Below are positions 26,423 through 35,662 of a stretch of 64,000 bases of DNA, piece by piece (the stretch's first letter is position 1; every line of letters begins with the position of its first letter). The notes beneath the pieces were generated by a model. That model was not told where the DNA came from. It ran no database searches and worked only from the letters and a program-made list of their open reading frames with translations. The stretch spans positions 4,402,001 through 4,466,000 of the forward strand of contig NZ_CP087196.1 of assembly GCF_024749285.1 (NCBI RefSeq), given 5' to 3'. The position numbers were made by a program, and so were the translations under genes. This DNA is from Pseudomonas sp. B21-015. Its GTDB lineage: Bacteria; Pseudomonadota; Gammaproteobacteria; Pseudomonadales; Pseudomonadaceae.

Positions 26423-29400
26423 TCAAGCGTCCACCATCGCCATCGCCTCCTCCACATCCACTGCCACCAGACGCGAGCAACCCGGTTCGTGCATCGTCAC
26501 CCCCATCAATTGGTCGGCCATTTCCATGGCGATCTTGTTGTGGGTGATGTAGATGAACTGCACCGTCTGCGACATCTCTTTGACCAGCCGTGCGTAGCGC
26601 CCGACGTTAGCGTCATCCAATGGTGCGTCAACCTCATCGAGCATGCAGAACGGCGCCGGGTTCAACTTGAAGATGGCAAATACCAGGGCCAATGCGGTCA
26701 GGGCCTTTTCGCCACCGGAGAGCAAATGGATGGTGCTGTTCTTCTTTCCTGGCGGCTGCGCCATGATCGTTACCCCTGTATCGAGTAGATCTTCGCCCGT
26801 CAGTTCCAAATACGCGCGTCCTCCACCGAAAACTTTTGGGAAAAGGGCCTGTAAACCGCCATTGATCTGATCAAAGGTATCCTTGAAGCGGTTTCGGGTT
26901 TCCTTGTCGATCTTGCGAATCACGTTCTCGAGGGTGTCCAGCGCTTCCACCAGATCGTCGTTCTGCGCATCCAGATAACGTTTACGCTCGGATTGCTGCT
27001 GGTATTCGTCGATGGCCGCGAGGTTGATCGCGCCGAGGCGCTGAATCCGCGCGGCAATGCGCTCGATTTCTTCCTCGGCGTCTTTCTCGTTGGCCCCGGC
27101 CACCAGCGTGGCGAGCACGCCATTGAGGTCGTAGCCGTCCTCGAGCAATTGATCCTGCAAGGTCTTGCGCCGCACCGTCAGCGCTTGCCATTCCATGCGT
27201 TGCTGTTCGAGCTGACTGCGAATCAACTGGGATTGCTGCTCGGCCTGGGTACGGCGCTTTTCCGCATCGCGCAGTTCGCGGTCGGCGTCTTCCATGGCGA
27301 TTTGCGCGGTCTTGAGTTCTTCGTCGACGGTCATGCGTTTGTCGAGCAACTCTTCGAGCTTCAGCCGCAGCTCTTCCAGCGGCGCCTCGCCCTCTTCCAG
27401 GTTGAGGCTCAGCTGCTCGCGCTTCTCGGTCAGGCGCTCGGACTGCATTTCCAGCCGCTCCAGCGCCTGACGCGTCGAGTCGTGTTGCGCCTTCAGCGAA
27501 CCGAGGCGCACCGCCAATTGATGCGCATGGTCCTTGTGCTGCCGGGCTTCCTGACGCACCCGATCGAGGCGCTCGCGCAGGCTGTCGCGCTGGGCCAGCA
27601 GCAACTCGCGCTGCTCGGTATCCAGCGCCATGGCGTCGAGCGCTTCCTGCAATTGCAGGCGCGCTTCGCCGATGTTTTCGTGTTCCAGGGCGCGCTGCTC
27701 GCTCAGCTCCGTGAGCTCTTCATCGAGACGGGTGCGGCGCAGGGTCAACTGTTCGACCTTGGCTTTGCCGGCGGACAACTGGGCTTTCAATTCGCCTTGC
27801 TGACGGGCTTCGTCTTGCAGCAGACGACGCAAATGTTCGCGGCCGTTTTCCTGCTGACGCTGTTGCGCCCTGAGATTCTGAAGTTGGGTTTCCAGGGTTT
27901 CGACCGTGGCTTCGCGCTCTTCGCGCTCAAGGCCCAGCCGCTGGATTTCCTGACCACGGGCGAGCACGCCGCTTTCCGCTTCGCTGGCCCGGCGCACACG
28001 CAAGAAGTGTCGGCCGACCCAGTAACCGTCGCGGCTGATCAGGCTTTGCCCGGCGGCCAATTGCCCGCGCAAGGCCAAGGCCTGCTCAAGGCTGTCGACC
28101 GGCTTGACCTGCCCCAGCCACGGCGACAGATCGATCTGCGCCTCGACCTTGTCGAGCAAACTGCCGGGCACGCGCGCGCCATCGCTGGCCGGGCTGAGCA
28201 AACGCAAATCGCCTTGGGCAAACCCGGCCAGATCGAAATCACCGAAGTCATCCACCAGCACCGCTTGCAGGTCGGCACCGAGTACGGTTTCCACCGCCAG
28301 CTCCCAACCGGCCTCGACCTTCAGGCCTTCGGCCAGACGCGGACGATCCGCCAGATGCTGTTCGCGCAGCCATTCGGCGGTGCCGGTACCCGGATCGAGC
28401 GCGGCTTGCTGCAAGGCCTCAAGCGATGCGAGACGCCCGTTGAGCCGCTGCAAATCACCCTGCGCCTGCTGCTGCGCCGAGAGCGCTTGCTGCAATTCCT
28501 GACGCAGTTGCTCGAGGCGTTCGACTTGCGCTTCTTCACTGGCCTGCAAGTCTTCGAGCGTGGCCTCGGACGCGGCCAACTGCTCGCTGAGTTCCATGAT
28601 CGCCGCGTCTTCCGGGTCCGCAGAAAGTAACGCGCGCTCTTCGCCAAGGCGCTTCTGGCGATCGGCCAAACGCTCCATGCTGGTTTCCAGCTGCTGGATC
28701 CGCGACTGCTGAACTTCGGCCTGACGGCGCGGCTCGGCGGCGGTGAGGTTGAAGGTGTCCCACTGCTCCTGCCAGCCGTGCATGGTGGTTTCGGATTCTT
28801 CGAGCGCGGCAGCCGCTTCTTCGGCGGCGGCGCTGGTGACTTCCTGTTCCGGCGTGAGCATGTCCAGCTCTTCACCCAAGGTCAGCAGCAACGTGCGGTC
28901 GTGGCCCAAGTGAGACTCGGTTTCCAGCCGTGCGCGCTCGGCTTCTTTCAGGTCGTCCTGCAATTGACGCAAGCGCTGCTGACCGTGCTGGATGCTCTGC
29001 TCGACCCGGGCGATGTCGCCGCCGACCGAGTAGAAACGCCCCTGCACCAGATTGAAGCGCTCGGACAAGTCGTGATGCCCGTCACGCAGACGCTCGATGG
29101 CCGCGTCGGCGTTGCGCTGCTCGGCCACCAGGGCTTCGAAGGTGATTTCCTGGGTGCCGATGATCGACTCGCGCTGGCCGACCTGCTCGTTCAACGCCTG
29201 CCAGCGCAGAGCCGACAGCTGGGCCTTGAGCTGACGCTCTTCGCCCTTGTATTCCTGATACTTCTTGGCGGCCTCGGCCTGGCGGTGCAAGCGTTCAAGC
29301 TGACGCTCGAGCTCTTCGCGCAGGTCGGTCAGGCGGGCAAGGTTTTCGTGGGTGCGACGGATGCGGTTTTCGGTTTCGCGTCGGCGCTCCTTGTACTTGG

Positions 29401-29911
29401 AAATGCCCGCCGCTTCTTCGATAAAGTTACGCAGGTCTTCGGGCTTGGACTCGATCAGCTTGGAGATCATCCCCTGCTCGATAATCGAATAGCTGCGCGG
29501 GCCGAGGCCGGTACCCAGAAAGATGTCGGTGATATCGCGGCGGCGGCACTTGGTGCCGTTGAGGTAGTAGGTGGTCTGGCTGTCGCGGGTTACTTTGCGG
29601 CGAATGGAAATTTCCGCATAAGCAGCCCATTCGCCGAGCAGGGTGCCGTCGGAGTTATCGAACACCAGCTCGATGCTCGCCTGGCTCACCGGTTTACGGC
29701 TGGTCGAGCCGTTGAAGATGACGTCGGTCATCGACTCGCCGCGCAGGTTCTTGGCCGAGCTCTCGCCCATCACCCAACGCACGGCGTCGATGATGTTCGA
29801 CTTGCCGCAACCATTGGGCCCGACCACCGCCGCCATGTTACTGGGGAAGTTCACCGTGGTTGGGTCGACGAAGGATTTGAACCCCGCCAGCTTAATGCAC
29901 TTGAGCCGCAC
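26423..29911 (-). CDS. smc: Chromosome segregation protein SMC
   Basis: 1162 residues. Walker A GPNGCGKSN near residue 33, long coiled-coil arms, a central hinge, and a C-terminal ATPase half with the ABC signature LLSGGEKALTAL and Walker B MLDEVDAPLDD. It forms the core of condensin-type chromosome organisation. The GTG start at 29911 (reading MRLKCIKLAGFKSF) is chosen because the homologous N-terminus begins there; the longer frame to 29950 overlaps the GntR gene. The start is two bases after the GntR stop, so translation is probably coupled. Confidence 0.95.
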   Translation of the reverse strand: MRLKCIKLAGFKSFVDPTTVNFPSNMAAVVGPNGCGKSNIIDAVRWVMGESSAKNLRGESMTDVIFNGSTSRKPVSQASIELVFDNSDGTLLGEWAAYAEISIRRKVTRDSQTTYYLNGTKCRRRDITDIFLGTGLGPRSYSIIEQGMISKLIESKPEDLRNFIEEAAGISKYKERRRETENRIRRTHENLARLTDLREELERQLERLHRQAEAAKKYQEYKGEERQLKAQLSALRWQALNEQVGQRESIIGTQEITFEALVAEQRNADAAIERLRDGHHDLSERFNLVQGRFYSVGGDIARVEQSIQHGQQRLRQLQDDLKEAERARLETESHLGHDRTLLLTLGEELDMLTPEQEVTSAAAEEAAAALEESETTMHGWQEQWDTFNLTAAEPRRQAEVQQSRIQQLETSMERLADRQKRLGEERALLSADPEDAAIMELSEQLAASEATLEDLQASEEAQVERLEQLRQELQQALSAQQQAQGDLQRLNGRLASLEALQQAALDPGTGTAEWLREQHLADRPRLAEGLKVEAGWELAVETVLGADLQAVLVDDFGDFDLAGFAQGDLRLLSPASDGARVPGSLLDKVEAQIDLSPWLGQVKPVDSLEQALALRGQLAAGQSLISRDGYWVGRHFLRVRRASEAESGVLARGQEIQRLGLEREEREATVETLETQLQNLRAQQRQQENGREHLRRLLQDEARQQGELKAQLSAGKAKVEQLTLRRTRLDEELTELSEQRALEHENIGEARLQLQEALDAMALDTEQRELLLAQRDSLRERLDRVRQEARQHKDHAHQLAVRLGSLKAQHDSTRQALERLEMQSERLTEKREQLSLNLEEGEAPLEELRLKLEELLDKRMTVDEELKTAQIAMEDADRELRDAEKRRTQAEQQSQLIRSQLEQQRMEWQALTVRRKTLQDQLLEDGYDLNGVLATLVAGANEKDAEEEIERIAARIQRLGAINLAAIDEYQQQSERKRYLDAQNDDLVEALDTLENVIRKIDKETRNRFKDTFDQINGGLQALFPKVFGGGRAYLELTGEDLLDTGVTIMAQPPGKKNSTIHLLSGGEKALTALALVFAIFKLNPAPFCMLDEVDAPLDDANVGRYARLVKEMSQTVQFIYITHNKIAMEMADQLMGVTMHEPGCSRLVAVDVEEAMAMVDA

Positions 29912-29913
29912 GC

Positions 29914-30573
29914 TTAAGCGACCGTCAAGGCAGAAACCACCAGATCGCAACTGCGCTGGGCATACGCCGTCAGCACCACACGGATCTGCGCAAAGTTACG
30001 GGCCAGCACGGCGGCGAGCAAGCGTTCGAACAGCTCCAGAAACTCGCTCATCGAGGCCTTGCGCTGGTCCAGTGCGAGGAAATACGCGCGGCTCATGGCC
30101 GGCTGCAGATTCTCGACGGTTTCCTGCAAGTACGGGTTATTGGCGAACGGATACGCAGCGCGCATCACGCTGAAGCTGTCGTCGACGAAGGTGCGGATAT
30201 CCTGGCGCTCGTAGCTGGCGGTCAGGCGCTGCTGGATCTGCACGAACGGCGCCATGTCGGCCTGGACTTGCCAGCCGCTGGCCACGGCGTTGCCAAGCAG
30301 GATGTACAGCTCGCTCATCAGCGTGCACAGGCTCTGCACCTTGTGCGCCGTCAGCTCGGTCACATGGGCGCCACGTCGCGGCAAAATCGCGATCAAGTGG
30401 CGGCGCTCGAGGATCAGCAAGGCCTCACGGACTGAACCGCGGCTGACATTGAGGGCCAGCGTGACCTTCTGTTCCTGGATGCGCTCCCCCGGCTTCATTT
30501 CGCCGCGAATGATACGTTCGGCGAGGTGGTGAGCGATTTGCTCGGCGAGGCTGTCCGGCGCCTTGAACGTCAT
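29914..30573 (-). CDS. GntR-family (FadR/FCD type) transcriptional regulator
   Basis: 219 residues. N-terminal winged helix (about 8-72; ERIIRGEMKPGERIQEQK, VSRGSVREALLILE) and a helical FCD ligand-binding domain with probable metal ligands. Divergent from xdhA across 266 bases that contain a tandem TGACC-N6-type repeat, so it is a likely regulator of xanthine dehydrogenase genes. It is also immediately upstream of smc, which may be read from the same promoter. Effector unknown; a purine or purine metabolite is an inference. Confidence 0.85.
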   Translation of the reverse strand: MTFKAPDSLAEQIAHHLAERIIRGEMKPGERIQEQKVTLALNVSRGSVREALLILERRHLIAILPRRGAHVTELTAHKVQSLCTLMSELYILLGNAVASGWQVQADMAPFVQIQQRLTASYERQDIRTFVDDSFSVMRAAYPFANNPYLQETVENLQPAMSRAYFLALDQRKASMSEFLELFERLLAAVLARNFAQIRVVLTAYAQRSCDLVVSALTVA

Positions 30574-30743
30574 GGTTTTCCTTCAAACTCTTCGATCTGC
30601 ACAAGCGGCGCAGTGTAGCGCAATTGATGGGTCATGGCGGAGTGCCCACCCAGCGGTTTTTGGCACGATTCAAGCAAAAAGCAGGCTATCGCGTGAGGGT
30701 CAATAATGAAGGAACGAGTCGTTGATCGACAAAATGCCTTTTC

Positions 30744-30782
30744 CTGACCTTTAAGTCAGAAAATTATTGACCGAAAAGTCAG
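30744..30782. promoter_or_regulatory. Tandem candidate operator between the GntR gene and xdhA
   Basis: CTGACCTTTAAGTCAG (30744-30759) and TTGACCGAAAAGTCAG (30767-30782) share TGACC-N4-AAGTCAG-like sequence, are each imperfect palindromes (TGAC-N6-GTCA) and are 23 bp apart, about two helical turns. The second reaches into the likely -10 area (GATAAA at 30787), as expected for a repressor. Both lie between the divergent gntR and xdhA genes. Confidence 0.55.
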
Positions 30783-30839
30783 ACCTGATAAATTCGGCGC
30801 ATGTCGGTTAACAACAATAATGAGTTTGCGAGGCCTTCC

Positions 30840-32294
30840 GTGATCCAGTTTTTACTCAACCAGGAACTCCGTAGCGAGCACGCCCTGGACCCGAACCTGA
30901 CCGTGCTCAATTATCTGCGCGACCATGTGGGCAAACCCGGCACCAAAGAAGGCTGCGCCAGCGGTGACTGTGGCGCGTGCACTGTGGTGGTCGGCGAGCT
31001 GCAGACGGATGACGATGGCCGCGAACACATTCGCTATCGCAGCCTCAACTCGTGCCTGACGTTCGTCTCCTCCTTGCACGGCAAACAACTGATCAGCGTC
31101 GAAGACCTCAAGCACAAAGGCCAACTGCACAGCGTGCAGAAAGCCATGGTCGAGTGCCACGGCTCGCAATGCGGCTTCTGTACTCCCGGCTTCGTCATGT
31201 CGCTGTTCGCGCTGCAAAAGAACAGCGACGCACCGGATCATCACAAGGCCCACGAAGCCCTGGCCGGCAACCTCTGCCGCTGCACCGGCTATCGGCCGAT
31301 CCTCGCCGCTGCCGAACAAGCTTGCTGTAGCAAACAACCGGACCAGTTCGATGCCCGCGAGGCCGACACCATCGCTCGCCTGAAAGCCATCGCCCCCACC
31401 GACATCGGCGAACTCAACAGTGGCGACAAGCGCTGCCTGGTGCCGTTGACCGTAGCCGATCTGGCCGACCTCTACGACGCTTATCCACAGGCTCGCCTGC
31501 TGGCTGGCGGCACCGATCTGGCACTGGAAGTCACGCAGTTCCATCGCACCTTGCCGGTGATGATCTACGTCGGCAACGTCGCCGAAATGAAACGCATCGA
31601 ACGCTTCGACGATCGCCTGGAAATCGGCGCCGCCACCGCCCTCTCCGACTGCTACGACGCCCTGAAGGCCGAGTACCCGGACTTCGGTGAATTGCTGCAG
31701 CGCTTCGCTTCGTTGCAGATTCGCAACCAGGGCACCCTCGGCGGCAACATCGGCAACGCTTCGCCGATCGGTGACTCGCCACCGCTGCTGATCGCCCTTG
31801 GCGCGCAGGTCGTGCTGTGCAAAGGCGAGACTCGCCGCACCATGGCCCTGGAAGATTACTTCATCGATTACCGGGTCACCGCGCGCCAGGAAAGCGAGTT
31901 CATCGAGAAGATCATCGTGCCGCGTGCCAGCGCCGAACAACTGTTCCGCGCCTACAAGGTGTCGAAGCGTCTGGACGATGACATTTCCGCGGTCTGCGCG
32001 GCGTTCAACCTGCATATCGACAATGGCGTGATCGCCGACGCCCGGGTCGCCTTCGGCGGCATGGCGGCGATCCCGAAACGCGCCAAAAGCTGCGAAGCCG
32101 CGCTGGTTGGCGCACCGTTCAACAACGCCACCATTGAACGCGCCTGCGCTGCATTGGCCGAAGACTTCACGCCACTCTCGGACTTCCGCGCCAGCAAGGA
32201 ATACCGCCTGCTCAGCGCACAGAACCTGCTGCGTAAATACTTCATCGAACTGCAAACACCGCACATCGAGACTCGGGTGACCGCTTATGTCTAA
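30840..32294 (+). CDS. xdhA: Xanthine dehydrogenase small subunit (FeS/FAD)
   Basis: 484 residues from GTG 30840, the usual XdhA length, with GAGG about seven bases upstream; an in-frame ATG at 30801 would add 13 residues but has no Shine-Dalgarno sequence. The N-terminal plant-type [2Fe-2S] motif CASGDCGACT and the second cluster CGSQCGFCTPG/NLCRCTGYRP are present, followed by the FAD domain (LLAGGTDLALEV). With XdhB it oxidises hypoxanthine and xanthine to urate, transferring electrons to NAD. The stop overlaps the xdhB start by eight bases. Confidence 0.94.
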   Translation: MIQFLLNQELRSEHALDPNLTVLNYLRDHVGKPGTKEGCASGDCGACTVVVGELQTDDDGREHIRYRSLNSCLTFVSSLHGKQLISVEDLKHKGQLHSVQKAMVECHGSQCGFCTPGFVMSLFALQKNSDAPDHHKAHEALAGNLCRCTGYRPILAAAEQACCSKQPDQFDAREADTIARLKAIAPTDIGELNSGDKRCLVPLTVADLADLYDAYPQARLLAGGTDLALEVTQFHRTLPVMIYVGNVAEMKRIERFDDRLEIGAATALSDCYDALKAEYPDFGELLQRFASLQIRNQGTLGGNIGNASPIGDSPPLLIALGAQVVLCKGETRRTMALEDYFIDYRVTARQESEFIEKIIVPRASAEQLFRAYKVSKRLDDDISAVCAAFNLHIDNGVIADARVAFGGMAAIPKRAKSCEAALVGAPFNNATIERACAALAEDFTPLSDFRASKEYRLLSAQNLLRKYFIELQTPHIETRVTAYV

Positions 32295-34683
32295 TCATCA
32301 TGCCGTAGAGAAGACCCAAGCCGAACTGGCTGAATTGTTCGCCAAGGACCTGACCACCGGTGTCGGTCGCAGCGTCAAGCACGACAGCGCCGACAAGCAT
32401 GTATCCGGTGAAGCGCAGTACATCGACGATCGGCTGGAATTCCCCAATCAGCTGCATGTTTACGCTCGGCTGTCGGACCGCGCCCACGCGAAAATCATCA
32501 GCATCGACACCAAGCCCTGCTACGCCTTCGAAGGCGTGCGCATCGCCATCACTCACAAAGATGTGCCAGGCCTGAAAGACATCGGCCCACTGTTGCCGGG
32601 CGACCCATTGCTGGCCATCGATGACGTGCAATTCGTCGGTCAACCGGTACTGGCCGTGGCGGCGAAAGACCTGGAAACCGCGCGCAAAGCGGCCATGGCC
32701 GCGATCATCGAATACGAAGATCTCGAACCTGTATTGGACGTGGTCGAAGCCCTGCGCAAACGCCACTTCGTGCTCGACAGCCACACCCACCAGCGCGGCG
32801 ATTCGGCCACCGCGCTTTCTACTGCAGAGCATCGCATCCAGGGCACGCTGCACATCGGCGGCCAGGAACACTTCTACCTGGAAACCCAGATCTCTTCGGT
32901 GATGCCGACCGAAGACGGCGGCATGATCGTTTACTGCTCGACCCAGAATCCCACCGAAGTGCAGAAACTGGTGGCGGAAGTGCTGGACGTGTCGATGAAC
33001 AAAATCGTCGTCGATATGCGCCGCATGGGCGGTGGTTTCGGCGGCAAGGAAACCCAGGCGGCAAGCCCGGCGTGCCTGTGCGCGGTGGTTGCGCACCTGA
33101 CCGGCCAGCCGACCAAAATGCGCCTGCCGCGGGTCGAAGACATGCTGATGACCGGCAAGCGTCACCCGTTTTACGTCGAGTACGACGTAGGCTTCGACAG
33201 CACCGGTCGCCTGCACGGCATCGCCCTGGAACTGGCCGGCAACTGCGGTTGCTCGCCGGACTTGTCGGCATCGATTGTCGACCGCGCGATGTTCCATGCC
33301 GACAACTCGTACTACCTGGGCGACGCGACCATCAACGGTCACCGCTGCAAGACCAACACCGCCTCGAACACCGCTTACCGTGGTTTCGGTGGCCCGCAAG
33401 GCATGGTCGCCATCGAAGAAGTGATGGACGCCATCGCCCGCCGTCTGGGCCTCGATCCACTGGCGGTGCGCAAGGCCAATTACTATGGCAAAACCGAGCG
33501 CAACGTCACCCATTACTACCAGACCGTCGAGCACAACATGCTCGAGGAAATGACCGCGGAACTGGAAGAAAGCAGCCAGTACGCCGAACGTCGCGAAGCG
33601 ATTCGTCGCTACAACGCCAACAGCCCGATCCTGAAAAAAGGCCTGGCGCTGACCCCGGTGAAATTCGGTATTTCCTTCACCGCCAGCTTCCTCAATCAGG
33701 CCGGTGCACTGATCCACATCTACACCGACGGCAGCATCCACCTGAACCACGGCGGCACCGAAATGGGCCAGGGTCTGAACACCAAGGTTGCGCAAGTCGT
33801 GGCTGAAGTGTTCCAGGTGGAAATGGACCGGGTGCAGATCACAGCGACCAACACCGACAAGGTGCCGAACACTTCGCCAACCGCTGCTTCGAGCGGCGCC
33901 GACCTCAATGGTAAAGCTGCGCAAAACGCGGCCGAAATCATCAAGAAACGCTTGGTGGAATTCGCCGCGCGGCAGTACAAGGTCAGCGAAGAAGACGTGG
34001 AATTCCACAACGGTCACGTGCGGGTTCGCGATTACATTCTGACGTTTGAAGCGTTGATCCAGCAGGCGTACTTTGCTCAGGTTTCGCTGTCGAGCACCGG
34101 CTTCTACAAGACCCCGAAAATCTACTACGACCGCAGTCAGGCCCGGGGTCGGCCGTTCTATTACTACGCCTTCGGTGCGGCCTGTGCCGAGGTGATCGTC
34201 GACACCCTGACCGGCGAGTACAAGATGCTGCGCACCGACATCCTCCACGACGTCGGCGACTCACTGAACCCGGCCATCGACATCGGTCAGGTCGAGGGTG
34301 GTTTCATCCAGGGCATGGGTTGGCTGACCATGGAAGAACTGGTGTGGAACAACAAAGGCAAACTGATGACCAACGGCCCGGCCAGCTACAAGATCCCGGC
34401 GGTGGCGGACATGCCATTGGACCTGCGAGTGAAGCTGGTGGAAAACCGCAAGAACCCGGAAGACACGGTGTTCCATTCCAAAGCCGTGGGTGAGCCGCCG
34501 TTCATGCTCGGTATCGCCGCGTGGTGCGCGATCAAGGACGCCGTGGCCAGTTTGGGCGACTACCAGCATCAACCGAAAATCGACGCACCGGCAACGCCGG
34601 AGAGGGTGTTGTGGGGCTGTGAGCAGATGCGTCAGTTGAAAGCGGTGAAAGCCGTGGAAGCTGAATCCGAGGTGGTGGTTTGA
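32287..34683 (+). CDS. xdhB: Xanthine dehydrogenase large (molybdopterin) subunit
   Basis: 798 residues of the molybdenum hydroxylase family. Motifs include GGGFGGKE (Mo-pterin region, within RRMGGGFGGKET), RGFGGPQG, GGTEMGQGLNTK and the C-terminal KAVGEPPFMLG, whose glutamate is the catalytic base. No signal peptide, consistent with a cytosolic enzyme. The stop codon overlaps the start of a REP repeat by two bases. It needs XdhC, encoded next, for sulfurated cofactor insertion. Confidence 0.95.
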   Translation: MSNHHAVEKTQAELAELFAKDLTTGVGRSVKHDSADKHVSGEAQYIDDRLEFPNQLHVYARLSDRAHAKIISIDTKPCYAFEGVRIAITHKDVPGLKDIGPLLPGDPLLAIDDVQFVGQPVLAVAAKDLETARKAAMAAIIEYEDLEPVLDVVEALRKRHFVLDSHTHQRGDSATALSTAEHRIQGTLHIGGQEHFYLETQISSVMPTEDGGMIVYCSTQNPTEVQKLVAEVLDVSMNKIVVDMRRMGGGFGGKETQAASPACLCAVVAHLTGQPTKMRLPRVEDMLMTGKRHPFYVEYDVGFDSTGRLHGIALELAGNCGCSPDLSASIVDRAMFHADNSYYLGDATINGHRCKTNTASNTAYRGFGGPQGMVAIEEVMDAIARRLGLDPLAVRKANYYGKTERNVTHYYQTVEHNMLEEMTAELEESSQYAERREAIRRYNANSPILKKGLALTPVKFGISFTASFLNQAGALIHIYTDGSIHLNHGGTEMGQGLNTKVAQVVAEVFQVEMDRVQITATNTDKVPNTSPTAASSGADLNGKAAQNAAEIIKKRLVEFAARQYKVSEEDVEFHNGHVRVRDYILTFEALIQQAYFAQVSLSSTGFYKTPKIYYDRSQARGRPFYYYAFGAACAEVIVDTLTGEYKMLRTDILHDVGDSLNPAIDIGQVEGGFIQGMGWLTMEELVWNNKGKLMTNGPASYKIPAVADMPLDLRVKLVENRKNPEDTVFHSKAVGEPPFMLGIAAWCAIKDAVASLGDYQHQPKIDAPATPERVLWGCEQMRQLKAVKAVEAESEVVV

Positions 34684-34794
34684 TCGTTCCCACGCTCTGC
34701 GTGGGAATGCAGCCCGCGACGCTCTGCGTCGCATTGTGAACAGCGGACGCGGAGCGTCCAGAGATGCATTCCCACGCAGAGCGTGGGAACGATC
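34682..34794. repeat. REP-type inverted repeat (family D) between xdhB and xdhC
   Basis: GATCGTTCCCACGCTCTGCG plus TGGGAATGCA is matched inverted by its complement ending at 34794. Similar arms flank guaD (36981-37082) and dacB (41503-41612). The xdhB stop codon (34681-34683) falls within it. The repeat lies inside the xdhABC operon without an obvious terminator tail. Confidence 0.88.
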
Positions 34795-34808
34795 TTGAGA
34801 GGTGAAAC

Positions 34809-35654
34809 ATGTACAACTGGATCGACGCCCTCGCCGACCTGCAAACCCGGGGTGAACCCTGTGTGTTGGTGACCATCATCGAAGAGCTCGGCTCGACGCC
34901 GCGCAATGCCGGTTCGAAGATGGTCATCAGCGCCACGCAAACGTTCGACACCATCGGTGGCGGGCATCTGGAATACAAGGCCATGCAGATCGGCCGCTTG
35001 ATGCTTGCCAGTGGCCGGCAGGACACCCATCTGGAGCGCTTCAGCCTCGGCGCCAGCCTGGGCCAGTGCTGCGGTGGCGTGACCGTGTTGCTGTTCGAAC
35101 CGATGGGCCAGGTCCAGGCGCAAATTGCGGTATTCGGCGCCGGCCACGTCGGCCGGGCACTGGTGCCACTGCTCGCCAGCCTGCCGTGCCGGGTGCGCTG
35201 GATCGACTCGCGGGAAGCGGAATTCCCCGAGCAGATCCCCCACGGCGTGCGCAAAATCGTCACCGAAGAACCGCTGGATGAAGTCGATGACCTACCCACC
35301 GGCAGCTACTGCATCGTCATGACCCACAACCACCAGCTCGACCTTGAACTCACCGCCGCGATCCTCAAACGCAACGACTTCGCCTACTTCGGCTTGATCG
35401 GTTCGAAGACCAAACGGGTGAAGTTCGAACACCGCCTGCGTGATCGCGGTTTCGACAGCACCGTGCTGCAACGCATGCGCTGCCCGATGGGCCTGGGCGA
35501 AGTCAAAGGCAAGTTGCCTGTGGAAATCGCCATCTCCATCGCCGGCGAAATCATCGCTACCTATAACGCCAATTTCGGCCAGCACACTGCCAGCGCCGGA
35601 TCATCGATTGCCAAATTGCTGCCTGCTTCACGCCGCAGCCAGGCAACCAATTGA
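34809..35654 (+). CDS. xdhC: Xanthine dehydrogenase accessory protein XdhC
   Basis: 281 residues with the N-terminal XdhC/CoxI region (LGSTPRNAGSKMVIS) and a Rossmann-like nucleotide fold (IAVFGAGHVGRALV). XdhC binds molybdenum cofactor and passes its sulfurated form to XdhB. The Shine-Dalgarno sequence GAGAGG is five bases before the ATG. Adjacent to xdhB and guaD. Confidence 0.93.
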   Translation: MYNWIDALADLQTRGEPCVLVTIIEELGSTPRNAGSKMVISATQTFDTIGGGHLEYKAMQIGRLMLASGRQDTHLERFSLGASLGQCCGGVTVLLFEPMGQVQAQIAVFGAGHVGRALVPLLASLPCRVRWIDSREAEFPEQIPHGVRKIVTEEPLDEVDDLPTGSYCIVMTHNHQLDLELTAAILKRNDFAYFGLIGSKTKRVKFEHRLRDRGFDSTVLQRMRCPMGLGEVKGKLPVEIAISIAGEIIATYNANFGQHTASAGSSIAKLLPASRRSQATN

Positions 35655-35662
35655 GAACCCCC

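Noticed and set aside
26993..28630. 545-codon plus-strand frame opposite smc
   Set aside because: Leucine/glutamine-rich shadow of the SMC coiled coil.
32242..34248. 668-codon minus-strand frame opposite xdhB
   Set aside because: Shadow of XdhB, whose molybdenum motifs are clear; no plausible domain in the antisense product.
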